Source: Aedoeadaptatus coxii
GTDB lineage: Bacteria; Bacillota; Clostridia; Tissierellales; Peptoniphilaceae
Length of the DNA: 64,000 nucleotides
NCBI RefSeq assembly: GCF_903819215.1
Contig: NZ_CAIJCT010000016.1
Strand: one strand, 5' to 3'
A program made the position numbers and the translations under genes. Below, in pieces: positions 25,831 through 35,408 of the stretch. Position 1 is the stretch's first letter, and the number at the start of each line of letters is the position of its first letter. The notes below the pieces were generated by a model. That model made no database searches. It was given only the letters and a program-made list of their open reading frames with translations, and had not been told where the DNA came from.

Positions 25831-27723
25831 ATGAAAAACGTCATCGTCGGCACGGCGGGCCACGTGGATCACGGAAAGACCACCCTCTTAAAAGCCCTTA
25901 CCGGCGTCGATTTAGATACATTAAAAGAAGAACAAAAGCGGGGCATTACCATTAACCCCGGCTACAGCACACTGGAAAACGACCGCAACATCGACATCGG
26001 CATTATCGACGTGCCCGGCCACGAAAAATTCGTCCACAACATGCTCACAGGCATCGGCGGCGTGGACTTGGTTCTCCTTCTCGTCTCTGCGGAAGAAGGC
26101 ATTATGCCCCAAACGCGGGAACACTTTGAAATCGTCAAAGCCCTCGGCTCCGATAAGGGCATTGTCGTCATTACGAAAACCGATCTCGTAGATCCCGAAT
26201 TCGTCCCCATGGTGGAAGAAGAAGTAAAGGCCATGGTAAAGGGCAGCTTTTTAGAAGACGCCCCCATGATTCCCGTCTCCGCTTACACCGGCGACAACAT
26301 CGAAAAATTGCGCACGACGATCTTGGACATGGCGGAAACCATCGACGGGCCGCCGCGGGATAAATCCTTGGCGCGCCTTCCCGTAGACCGCGTGTTTACC
26401 ATTGCAGGCCACGGCACGGTGGTTACGGGTACACTGGTGGAAGGTTCCATCGAAAAAGGCGACGCCCTTTTCCTCTATCCCTCGTTAAAAGAAACGACGG
26501 TAAGAAGTATTCAGGTTCACTCCAAAGAAGCGGACGCCGCATACGGCGGCCAGCGGGTCGCCCTCAATGTGACCCTGAAAAAAGAAGACATCGCCATCGG
26601 CGACGTTCTCGCACCGCCAAACGCCCTTCCCCTTACAGAACAGGTGGACGTTTCCATTACCATGTTCCAGTCCACGGAAAAAATCCTGCTGAATTCTTCC
26701 CGCGTCCACGTAAATTACGGAAGCGGCGAAGTGATCGCGCGGGTGATCCTCTTCGGAAACGACGAACTCCACCCCGAAGAAAAAGGCTACGGCCAGCTTC
26801 GCTTTGAAGAGGCCATTCCACTTCGAAAAGACGATCCCTTCGTCTTGCGCTTTTTCTCCCCGGTGGAATCCATGGCCGGCGGCAAAGTGCTGGAAGTGAA
26901 ACCGAAACGCCATAAGCGCCGGGATCCCGCCGTCGTCGAAGAGCTGGCCAAAAAAGAAACCGGCGACGATACAACGATCCTCGCCATGGCCCTCGCCGAA
27001 AACCGCTACCGCTACGATTCCGACGAAGCCCTCGCCCATCGCTTGGGCTTTACGCCGACTCGCTTCGCCGACGCATTAGGTGCGCTTCAAAAAGAAGGCG
27101 TGGCCATTCCCCTCATCGAAGGCGTCACCGTACACAAGGACACAGTAGACGGCGCATTTTTAAGCGTACAAGATATTCTCGCCCGCTACCACGAGGAGTT
27201 TCCCTTGGAAACGGGCATGCCCAAGCAATCCCTGCGCCATCAATTGGCACAGGTGGAACACTTGGACGACGATCGCCTTACCGACGGCTTCATTCAACTT
27301 TTCTTCGCCATGCGTAAATTAGTAGACCACGGTCTGCGCGTGGAAGAAACGGGCTTTACCGCTACCTTGACGCCGGAGCAGGAAAAACAATGGGATGCGG
27401 CGGAAAAAATCGCCTTAAACGCCGGCTTTGAATTTGCAAACGATGACGATTTCAAACGCGTAGGCAAAAAATACGATCAGATTCTGAAATTTATGACCGA
27501 ATCGGGCACCCTGGTGACCCTCGCCAACGGCCGCATTCACAAAGATTACTTCGACAAGGCCGTGGCCCTTGCTATGGACATGATCGAAAAAGACGGCGCA
27601 TTAAAACTCGCCGACTTCCGAAACGCCATCGACACGTCGAGAAAATACGCCGTGGATATTCTGGATAAAATGGACGACATGGGCTACACCCTTTTTAAAG
27701 ACGGGGTTAGGGTCAAGGCGTAA
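25831..27723 (+). CDS. selB: Selenocysteine-specific elongation factor SelB
   Basis: 630 residues. GTPase that carries Sec-tRNA to UGA at a SECIS. G1 GTAGHVDHGKTTLL (8-21), G3 DVPGHEKF, G4 TKTD are EF-Tu-like; three further beta-barrel domains and a C-terminal set of winged helices (about 370-630) that bind the SECIS follow. RBS GAGGTG spaced 5 nt before ATG. Last gene of lysR-selA-selB. Confidence 0.97.
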   Translation: MKNVIVGTAGHVDHGKTTLLKALTGVDLDTLKEEQKRGITINPGYSTLENDRNIDIGIIDVPGHEKFVHNMLTGIGGVDLVLLLVSAEEGIMPQTREHFEIVKALGSDKGIVVITKTDLVDPEFVPMVEEEVKAMVKGSFLEDAPMIPVSAYTGDNIEKLRTTILDMAETIDGPPRDKSLARLPVDRVFTIAGHGTVVTGTLVEGSIEKGDALFLYPSLKETTVRSIQVHSKEADAAYGGQRVALNVTLKKEDIAIGDVLAPPNALPLTEQVDVSITMFQSTEKILLNSSRVHVNYGSGEVIARVILFGNDELHPEEKGYGQLRFEEAIPLRKDDPFVLRFFSPVESMAGGKVLEVKPKRHKRRDPAVVEELAKKETGDDTTILAMALAENRYRYDSDEALAHRLGFTPTRFADALGALQKEGVAIPLIEGVTVHKDTVDGAFLSVQDILARYHEEFPLETGMPKQSLRHQLAQVEHLDDDRLTDGFIQLFFAMRKLVDHGLRVEETGFTATLTPEQEKQWDAAEKIALNAGFEFANDDDFKRVGKKYDQILKFMTESGTLVTLANGRIHKDYFDKAVALAMDMIEKDGALKLADFRNAIDTSRKYAVDILDKMDDMGYTLFKDGVRVKA

Positions 27724-27732
27724 ACCTTTTAC

Positions 27733-27760
27733 TTGACAAGTACCCCCTCATTTTTATAAT
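27733..27760 (+). promoter_or_regulatory. Strong promoter of the 33-residue peptide gene
   Basis: Perfect TTGACA (27733-27738), 16-bp spacer, perfect TATAAT (27755-27760), starting 10 bp after the selB stop. Confidence 0.88.
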
Positions 27761-27797
27761 GAAAGTAAGATAACTGTTCTTTTATCGGAGGTGCTTT

Positions 27798-27899
27798 ATG
27801 GAAATGTGCGCTACAGCTCCTATCGTCGGCTTTCTTGCCCTTATCGTCTTTGCCATTTTGGCTGTCCTCATTCTTCGGAAACTATTCTCTAAAAAATAA
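27798..27899 (+). CDS. 33-residue single-TM peptide
   Basis: Short ORF beginning MEMCATAPIVGF, then one strongly hydrophobic helix (about 8-27) and the basic end RKLFSKK. RBS GGAGG lies 6 nt before ATG; a consensus promoter and a strong terminator bracket it, which is the best evidence that it is real. I do not recognise it. One Cys at position 4 sits just before the membrane segment. It is a separate transcript from selB. It might be a regulatory or complex-stabilising membrane peptide. Confidence 0.72.
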   Translation: MEMCATAPIVGFLALIVFAILAVLILRKLFSKK

Positions 27900-27912
27900 A
27901 TAGTAAAAGTTC

Positions 27913-27938
27913 AAAACGCCCTTCGCGGGCGTTTTTTC
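27913..27938 (+). terminator. Terminator of the 33-residue peptide gene
   Basis: AACGCCC / GGGCGTT hairpin with TTCGC loop and T6. Confidence 0.9.
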
Positions 27939-27975
27939 TTGCCCGAAATTGCCTCTCTCTTATAAAAGTTTCCAC

Positions 27976-28008
27976 AAAAAAAGAACCTGACCATAAGATC
28001 AGGTTCTT
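27976..28008 (-). terminator. Terminator of prdC-prdE
   Basis: On the minus strand AGAACCTGA / TCAGGTTCT with an 8-nt loop, then T7, just past the prdE stop. Confidence 0.92.
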
Positions 28009-28013
28009 CATTT

Positions 28014-28487
28014 TTATTTTCTGCCTTCTTTTCGAACTTTCAGTTTCAAAAGGGCAATAGCTTTTCTCGCGTCCATAAGGTCTACATTGTTTTCACCGAC
28101 GACTTCCGTCTCGATGCCCTGTTCCGATTTATTAATATCGACGAGGGTTGTCATGTATTTATTCTTTACGACGAAGGAAGCTTGTTTTCCTTGGAACGTA
28201 ACGCCGACAGTGGGGATGCCACGTTTGCCGAGTTCTTCCCAGGTGTTGGCAAAGTCGACGTGGGAGTTGCCCCAGCCGTCTGCCGAAAGGATCACGCCGT
28301 CGGTGCGCATGCCTTCAATCCAGGATGCGGCGCGGGTGCCTACAAAGTATTTGTCCGAATTATCTTGGGGTGTGCCGACGAGGACGACACCTTGAAAATC
28401 GATGTCCGTGTCTTCACCTAAGAGTTCCACAATAGGATCTCTAAAATGGTGTAAGCTGGTTTCTTTTGTCGATGGACCGATGCCCAT
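28014..28487 (-). CDS. prdE: PrdE, PrdA alpha-chain-like proline reductase cluster protein
   Basis: 157 residues aligned with the PrdA alpha chain (from residue 423): PrdE MGIGPSTKETSLHHF against PrdA TCIGPASKEMSRHYF, then VVLVGTPQDNSDKYFVG against VLLVGSPQANTEKFYVS, and DGVILSADGWGNSHVDF against DGVIITTEGFGNNHIDF. Gly2 stands at the place of the pyruvoyl Cys, so it cannot form the cofactor. It follows prdC after 21 bp. The function is unestablished; it may pair with PrdD. Confidence 0.9.
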   Translation of the reverse strand: MGIGPSTKETSLHHFRDPIVELLGEDTDIDFQGVVLVGTPQDNSDKYFVGTRAASWIEGMRTDGVILSADGWGNSHVDFANTWEELGKRGIPTVGVTFQGKQASFVVKNKYMTTLVDINKSEQGIETEVVGENNVDLMDARKAIALLKLKVRKEGRK

Positions 28488-28508
28488 AATTTACCCCCAA
28501 TCTTTGGT

Positions 28509-29843
28509 TTATAGGGCGTTTTCGTCGAATTTACGGATGAGCGGCATACCCATGGTACGAAGTGCCGTATCCGTAGCGTGGTTTACTTCCAGACCTGCCT
28601 TGGGAGCCGATGCCATAACAGTGTTGGAACAGTCGGTGCAGTGGCCGATAAGAACAGATTCGCAGCCTTGTTTTTTGAATGCGAGAACGTGTTCAGCTTG
28701 GCCGGGGCAGTTTCCGGGATCTTTACATTTGTAAGTGCCGTTCTTTTGTTCGACGGCATTTTTACATACGCGGTAATCGATAGGTTCTTGACCTAAGGAT
28801 TGAGCAATTTCATAAAGTCTTTCCTTAGCCGGACCGCAAGCACATTGGATAATGCCCATGGGGCCTTTTGCAGCTTGGAAAGGTTCGGTAGCGGTTACGC
28901 CGCCGTATAATTTGTAAATCGAGCTGCCTTCTTTGTTGCGGCGACCGGTGTAGGGTCCGCCGATTAAGATTTCGCCAACGGGTTCGTCGAGACCGCCGAA
29001 GTCTTCGATCAGGTCGTCGATCATCATGCCGTAGGGAACGTGAATAACTTCTTTTTGTCCCTTTTTGGTGAATTTCTTAAATTTACCTGCGACGGTAACG
29101 TATTTATCGATACAGGGTTTTAAATCCTTAACGGCATGGTGGATGCAGCAAAGGGTTTCGATATTAAATACGACACAGTTTGCTTCAGCAGGAAGTGCGC
29201 CCGGGGGAAGCAGTTTGTTGACGGTGTCGCGAACGAGTGCACGTTCTTCACCAACGGGATAAATGTTTCTCAAGGGAAGGATGCGAATATCTTTGATTCC
29301 TTTTTCCTTTAAGATGCCGTTGATGTGTTTGATTTCGTCTTTATGTTTAAGCTTAATGCCGATAATACCTTTGGTAGCACCGGTGGATTTCATAGCGATT
29401 TGCATACCGCTAATGAGCGCATCGGTTTCTTCCATGATTTGGGTCATGTTGTGATCGAGGATGGGCTCGCATTCTGCGGCGTTACAAAGGATATATCCAT
29501 CATTGCCTTCGAGCTTGGTGTTCATTTTGACATAAGCGGGGAAGCCTGCGCCGCCCATACCGAGGATGCCTGCCTTGCGGACGGTTTCAGCATCATCTTT
29601 GCCCGGCTCGAGTTTTACGTAATCGTCGTTAACGCTGGGATTGCCTTCCGCTTCGACGATGATGTAATCTTCTTGAACGTCGGTTACAGTACCGGAAACG
29701 GAGGTGTGCAAGGGCACACTCAATTTTTCAGGTTCGTAATCGGCAATAACTTGACCGCGTTTAACTTTGTCACCTTTTTTAACACATGTTACCGGCGGTG
29801 CGCCGACACCTTGCTTTAGAAAAAACTTGAACTGTCTTCCCAT
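28509..29843 (-). CDS. prdC: PrdC, RnfC-like electron transfer protein for proline reductase
   Basis: 444 residues. N-terminal RnfC-like barrel-sandwich domain (GVGAPPVTCVKKGDKVKRGQVIADYE), then an NADH-binding SLBB/Nqo1-like core with ILGMGGAGFPAYVKM and CNAAECEPILDHN. The C-terminal Cys-rich part has CACGPAKERLYE, CKDPGNCPGQAEHVLAF and GHCTDCSNTVMASAP. It passes electrons to PrdB. Some PrdC proteins carry Sec near the C-terminus; this one reads through with Cys only. Transcribed from its own promoter at 29940-29968 with prdE. Confidence 0.93.
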   Translation of the reverse strand: MGRQFKFFLKQGVGAPPVTCVKKGDKVKRGQVIADYEPEKLSVPLHTSVSGTVTDVQEDYIIVEAEGNPSVNDDYVKLEPGKDDAETVRKAGILGMGGAGFPAYVKMNTKLEGNDGYILCNAAECEPILDHNMTQIMEETDALISGMQIAMKSTGATKGIIGIKLKHKDEIKHINGILKEKGIKDIRILPLRNIYPVGEERALVRDTVNKLLPPGALPAEANCVVFNIETLCCIHHAVKDLKPCIDKYVTVAGKFKKFTKKGQKEVIHVPYGMMIDDLIEDFGGLDEPVGEILIGGPYTGRRNKEGSSIYKLYGGVTATEPFQAAKGPMGIIQCACGPAKERLYEIAQSLGQEPIDYRVCKNAVEQKNGTYKCKDPGNCPGQAEHVLAFKKQGCESVLIGHCTDCSNTVMASAPKAGLEVNHATDTALRTMGMPLIRKFDENAL

Positions 29844-29939
29844 ATCTACACTCCTTCATAGATCTTGTATCCCCCGAAACCACAAAAATCTCGGAGAAAA
29901 TCGTTTTCTGTTGGATTATGGCTATTCAACCTCATTTGA

Positions 29940-29968
29940 ATTATAGCAATCCCCTTTATTTCAGTCAA
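29940..29968 (-). promoter_or_regulatory. prdC promoter
   Basis: TTGACT, 17-bp spacer, TATAAT on the minus strand. The leader of about 90 nt contains a small palindrome AGAAAA-CGA-TTTTCT (29894-29908). Confidence 0.85.
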
Positions 29969-30080
29969 GGACGCCAAAATTCCCATTTCATAAACTTTTA
30001 GTACAATTTCAAGGCTTCCATGCGTTTTCCTACAATGTATTATTTATAAAATAAGTCTATTGTGTTTTTCTATAATTCAT

Positions 30081-30112
30081 AAAAAAATAAACCCATCTTT
30101 CGATGAGTTTAT
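30081..30112 (-). terminator. Terminator overlapping the MATE gene stop
   Basis: AATAAACTCATCG-AAAG-ATGGGTTTATT on the minus strand followed by a T run; the stem contains the stop codon of the MATE gene. Confidence 0.85.
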
Positions 30113-31470
30113 TCGTCGTCTAAAGAGAGCATAGGTTTGATCTTGCTGTCGTCAATTTTCTTCATAAAGAAAATGGCGATGATCATGGCCACCAATTCCG
30201 CTATGGGATAGGCGAACCACACATAGGCGAGGACGCCGGTTTTTGAAAAGAGATAGGCCAGAGGGATGATTAAAATCAGTTGACGCACTAAATTGACGAT
30301 CATACTGAGGGTTCCGTTGCCGAAGGATTGGAAAATCCCGGAGCTGATGACGCTCACCGCCGCAAATATAAAGGAAATGGACGTGATTCTAAAGGCCGTA
30401 ACGCCGATGGCTAAAAGTTCCGGCGAGGGATCGAAGAAGCCCATAATTTGCGCCGGGAAGAGTTGGAAAAGTAAAAAGCCTCCCGTCATAAAAATCAGAG
30501 CCGCTTTATAGGCGAGCTTAATGACCTCGTAAATTCTGTCGCGATGCCCCGCCCCGTAATTAAAGGCGATAATGGGCACGAGTCCGTTGTTCATACCGAA
30601 GATGGGCATAAACACGAAGCTGTTGACCTTGAAGTAAATCCCCAAGGCCACCACGGCGGTGGCGCCGAAGACGGCGAGGATGGCGTTAATGGCAAAGACG
30701 GACACGGAGTTGACAGATATCATAATGGCCGAGGGAATTCCGACGGCGAGAATGCCTTTAATGATCTCTCCGTTCACATGGAAATGATCTTGCAGAAGAT
30801 TCAGCTCTTTGTTCTTCGCAAAATTTAAATAAAGGCCGAAGATAAACGCTAATATTTGGCTCGTTACCGTGGCCACCGCCGCCCCTGCTACGCCCATTTC
30901 CGGGAAAAAGCCGATGCCGAAAATAAAGAAGGGATCCAGCACGATGTTCAGCCCCGCGCCGAAAAGTTGCGTATACATACTGTAGACGGCGCGACCGGTG
31001 GATTGCAGCAGCCGTTCCATACAAATCTGGCCGCACAGTCCGATGCTGAAAATAAAGCAGATGTTTAAGTAGCGCACGCCGTCTGCAATAATGCCGGGAT
31101 CGCTCGTCTGCATGGCGATAAGTTTCGGCGCCGACAGCGTACCGAAAACGGCAAATAAAATGCCGACGATCATATTGAGCAGGAGACCGTGTTGGGCACA
31201 AAGATTAGCGGCACGATGGTTTTTTTCGCCCAAGTGACGACTTAAAAGAGCATTCATCCCCACCCCGATGCCGATAGAAAACGCATTAATGAGCATTTGC
31301 ATGGGAAATGCCACGCTCACCGCCGCCAGGGCGCTTTCGCCCACGCGGGAAACCCAAATGCTGTCGACGATATTATAGAGGGCCTGCACGAGCATAGATA
31401 AAGCGATGGGGAGCGAAATGCTCGTCAAAAGCTTGGGAATCGGCTCGTAGCCCATTCTATTTTCTTTCAT
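30109..31470 (-). CDS. MATE family efflux transporter
   Basis: 453 residues, 12 predicted membrane helices. Opens with KLLTSISLPIALSMLVQALYNIVDSIWVSRVGESALAAVSVAFPMQM, typical of the MATE (MepA-like) group. It is a Na+- or H+-driven multidrug exporter; substrate unknown. Single gene with its own terminator. Confidence 0.92.
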   Translation of the reverse strand: MKENRMGYEPIPKLLTSISLPIALSMLVQALYNIVDSIWVSRVGESALAAVSVAFPMQMLINAFSIGIGVGMNALLSRHLGEKNHRAANLCAQHGLLLNMIVGILFAVFGTLSAPKLIAMQTSDPGIIADGVRYLNICFIFSIGLCGQICMERLLQSTGRAVYSMYTQLFGAGLNIVLDPFFIFGIGFFPEMGVAGAAVATVTSQILAFIFGLYLNFAKNKELNLLQDHFHVNGEIIKGILAVGIPSAIMISVNSVSVFAINAILAVFGATAVVALGIYFKVNSFVFMPIFGMNNGLVPIIAFNYGAGHRDRIYEVIKLAYKAALIFMTGGFLLFQLFPAQIMGFFDPSPELLAIGVTAFRITSISFIFAAVSVISSGIFQSFGNGTLSMIVNLVRQLILIIPLAYLFSKTGVLAYVWFAYPIAELVAMIIAIFFMKKIDDSKIKPMLSLDDE

Positions 31471-31498
31471 TGGTCACCTCCTGTAAATTTTTGACAAA

Positions 31499-31526
31499 TG
31501 AAAAAGGGCACACGCGGCCCTTTTTC
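31499..31526 (-). terminator. Terminator of the ABC/FtsX-like operon
   Basis: AAAAAGGGC / GCCCTTTTT hairpin with a 7-nt loop, past the permease stop at 31567 on the minus strand. Confidence 0.8.
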
Positions 31527-31566
31527 TATCTAATCTATGTTATCACTTTTTTATCCTTCGGTCAAA

Positions 31567-34500
31567 TTATTCCACACTCTTCAACGCTTCCACCATGTCG
31601 ATTTTTTGCAATCTTCCGTGGAACCAAACCATGAGCAACGTGGAAATGACCACGGTAATCACGGCGGGAAGAAGATAATTCATGATTCCGAGAGAGGGAT
31701 CCAACATGGCGAAATCGGGAACGACGACGCGAATCACCAGGCCATGGAGCCCTTTCCCTACAAAGAAGCCGAGGATAATCCCCACGACGGTAAGGGCGGC
31801 CGTCTCTCTGTAAATATAACGGGTCACCTCTTTCGGGTAAAAGCCCAAGACACGGATGGTGGAAATTTCCCGTCGCCTTTCTTCTATATTAATCGTCGTC
31901 AACGTGGAGAGCACGACGACGGCGAGAGTGGACGATGCCGCCAATATCACCATGACGATAAAATTAATATGCGATGCCACGTGATCGACCCGCTCCGTCA
32001 TCGTGTTGGTGTCGATCAGGGCGACGACGGAATCGAAATCTTTGTAGCGGGAGACATCTTTGCCGCCGGTGGCCAGGTAGTCCATATTATCTTCGTACTT
32101 TTTGTGGAAGATCTCTTCGTAATCTTTCTTATCCATGTAAAGATAATGGCCTGCATAACCTTCGGCGATGCTCGCCACGGGAATCTTGTATTCTCTGTCG
32201 TCTTCATCGTTTACGACGAGGCTATCGCCGGGCTTAATGCCTTTGATTTCGGCGAGCTTTTCCGTAATGACGGCGCCCTTTGTAAGGTCGATAGGTTTGC
32301 CGCTCTTGCGATCCCTTAAATTGACGACTTTCCTGAGGGCTGCGCTTTCCTTCGGCACGATCATCATCACACGTTGATCCAGCCCTTTATCGAAAGCCAC
32401 GTGGAGCGTTTCCATATGACCGGCCACGGCGGTGCGAATATTTTTGTCGTTTTTCAGGGTTTTTAAATATTCTTCGTGATCTTTCCGGTCGATGGCAGGC
32501 TCGAAGCGCACCATGTAATCGTAGCGATCGATTTCTTTAAATTGCTTGTTGACCAGCCCGTCGACGGAGGTGCGAATGCCGAATCCCAAAACCAAGAGCG
32601 CCACACACCCCATGACGCCGACAACGGTCATGGCCATGCGCTTTTTGTCTCGGAAGAGATTGCGCGCCGTCACTTTTTGGAAGAAGCTGAGCCGCTTCCA
32701 AATAGGCGTGATCCGCTCCAGCAATATCCGCGTGCCCTTGGCGGGAGGCTTGGGCAAAAGGAGTTTCGCCGTTTTTTGGCGCAGACTTTTCCGCACGCTG
32801 ATCCAGGCGATGAAGCCTGTCGCCAACATGCCGAGGACAACAGAAAATAAAATGTGCCAGGGGTACCAGGCCATGGCGAGGCCCGAAATGGCGGCGCCGC
32901 TTAAATAGGCTTCGGCGATGACGCCGCTCAATATAAAGTTCCCCAGTATTCCGCCGGGGATGCCGCCCAATAGCGCGGCCAGAGTGCCGAACATAACGTA
33001 TTTCCACGCGATGGCGCCGTCGGAATAGCCCAAGGCTTTGTACGTACCGATGAGGATACGTTCTTCATCCACCATGCGATTCATGACCGTAGAGGCCAAC
33101 AGAAGGGCAATGGCGAAGAGGAACACGGGAAATACCATGGACAGCTGATCGATTCGGTAGCCGTAATCGATAAAGGTATAGGTAATGTCTTCCTGATCGA
33201 TGGGAGTCAGTTCGTAAACGGGCTTTTCAATAATGGTGAGAATATCCTTTGCTCTCGCCACGTCTTCTTCCCCGTCTTTTAAATCCTTTAAGGCGTCGGG
33301 TTTTTCCGCGGCGTATTCGGCGCGGGCTTCATCTAAATTCGCCCGGCCTTCGTAAAGTTCCGCCGCCGCGCGATCCAGCTTGGCTTCCCCTTCCACTCGT
33401 TTGCCGTCCAGGGTATCCTTTCCCTTTCGGTACTCCCTTTCCCCTTCGGTTAATTTAACTTTTGCCGCCGCAATCTCGGCGCTGCCCGCTGCGAGCTCGC
33501 GCTTTTTGTTTTTGAGATCCGCTTCCGCCAAAGCCAAATCCCGCTTACTCGCGTCCAGTTTTTGAAGGGCCTCTTCACCCTTCGCCTTGACCGCGAGGGC
33601 CTTTTTCTTTTGCTCCGCCACTTCCTTTTCCCTAGCGGCCAGTTCCGCCTTGGCGCGGGCGAGTTTTTCCTCTTCCCGTGCCGCACCGTTTTGTTGTTCC
33701 CGCTCCATTTGATCCAAAGCTTTTTTACGGGCCTCTTTGGCGGCATTTTGCGTGGCGATCATGGACGCCAGTTCTCGTCTGCGCTTATTGTCGGCGAGGA
33801 GGGCGCTTTGTTTTTTGGCGAGAGCTTCCTTCGCCCTGTCCCCTTCATTTTTCAGGCGATCCGCTTCCTTTTTCGCCTTCAGGTAGCTCGGCGAGCTTAG
33901 GGTATTTTCCAACTCGGCCTTTTCCTTTTCTAAAGCCGAGCGTTCACTCCCCTCCCCTAAAGAGGCGAGACGATCGTCTATGGATTTTATTTTTTCGCGA
34001 ATCGATTCTTCGTCGACGCCTGTCTTTTTCACATTTGCCAAGGCGTCGTCGTAGCGATCCCTTATGGTCGCCACCTCTTTTTGTGCGTCCACGGCGCTCT
34101 TTCGCAGGGCGGCCTTGCGATTGTCGATGGCGGAAAGTTCGCTTTTAGCATCGGCAATTGCCCGATCCGAATAAGGAAACTCGGGAATGTTTCGAAGGGC
34201 GGGAGCTTCTCCCCGTTCCAAACGAGCCTTCGCCTCTCCGATAGCCTTCTCCTCGTCGAGAATCTTTTTCATGGCCTCGTCCGCCGTTTGAATACCGGCG
34301 AGGGCTTCGTCTTTTCCCGCCATGCCGTCGATAATGCCGGCGGCAATGGCATTTTCTCCGTCGAGCAACGCCTTTTCACCGGCGCTTAAACGATTTTCCT
34401 GAAACAAAATACTGTTCCGCGCCATATCCAGCTTCCGCTTGGATTCGCTAAGGGTCGCCTCTCCCCGGGCCATGCCTTTTTTAAAATCGGATTTACCCTT

Positions 34501-35408
34501 TAAAAACTCGCGTTCGCCGCGAGCCCAGTTCGCTTCCCCGTCTAAAATGGCATTCCAACCGTCGTCCAGTTTGCGGTAGCCGTCGCGAATGTCCTCTTCG
34601 CCGTCGCGAATGTCGCCGCGAATATCGGCGATTCGCTTTTCCAGTCGCTCTTCCGGGCGATCGTTGAAAATAGCCTTAAAGCCCCCTCTTTGTGTCGCTC
34701 ATTTAATCGGGCATAGTCGTCGCTGTAAACGGGCAAGCCCTTTAAATCCTTAAACTGGAACTGAGCCTGTGTAATCGTAGGATCGCGAAAAGCCAAAGGC
34801 AATACAAAGCCGAAGCCGTCGATGGTGTCGCCTCTCGGTGTCGTGCCCTTTTGTTCGTCGTCTAAAAACAAAATACTTCTTGCAAAACCCGTTACCCGAT
34901 AAGAGTAGCGATTGAACACGGGTTTGGCATCCTTATCGAAGGGATTTTCTTCCCGCTCAAAGTCGATGGTGTCGCCGATGGCATACTTGCCCTTCATTCG
35001 GCAATCCAATAAAATTTCATCCACCGCTTTCGGCCCACGACCCTCGGTAATATCGGGAAGGCTCATGTGTTTCGGCATGGAGGAAATATAAATCGTCTCG
35101 TGATGTCGGCTCGTTAAATAGGCGGTATGGAAATATTCCTTTGCCGCCACCCCGTCTAAAGCGTTAAGCCGCTCCAAATCCTCATCTTCCAAACCTTCCG
35201 CCACATCAAGCTTTAGATCGTAATGATTTGCCTCCGCAAGGGTCTTTTGAATGGTGCGGCGCATAATGGGCCCCGTCACCGTCAGCCCCACGAGGACAAA
35301 CACGCCGATGGCGATCAGCGCCAAAAGCGAGGCGAAGCGCATTTTGTGCCCCGTCATTTCCCGTATAAAATCTTTTTGTCTCGGCGTCATATTACCACTC
35401 GATTTCAT
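31567..35408 (-). pseudogene. Coiled-coil FtsX/MacB-like ABC permease, frameshifted
   Basis: One permease of about 1,280 residues is split into two frames. The 5' part (from 35408) holds TM1 (RFASLLALIAIGVFVLVGLTV) and an extracytoplasmic domain. The reading frame then shifts by -1 at a run of five Cs (34682-34686), and the rest continues to 31567. Adding one base restores KEGGFKAIFNDRPEERLEKRIADIRG. The middle (about residues 250-720) is a very long Lys/Glu/Ala coiled coil, and the C-terminal half carries two FtsX-type membrane blocks. It overlaps its ATPase gene by 17 bp. It may be a real mutation, phase variation or a sequence error. Confidence 0.85.

Noticed and set aside
28509..29843. 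Selenocysteine in PrdC
   Set aside because: The reading frame is complete, with Cys in GHCTDCSNTVM and no in-frame TGA.
31537..32319. 260-residue open frame on plus strand opposite the permease
   Set aside because: Rich in His/Asp/Gly from reversed codons of a real gene; no RBS.
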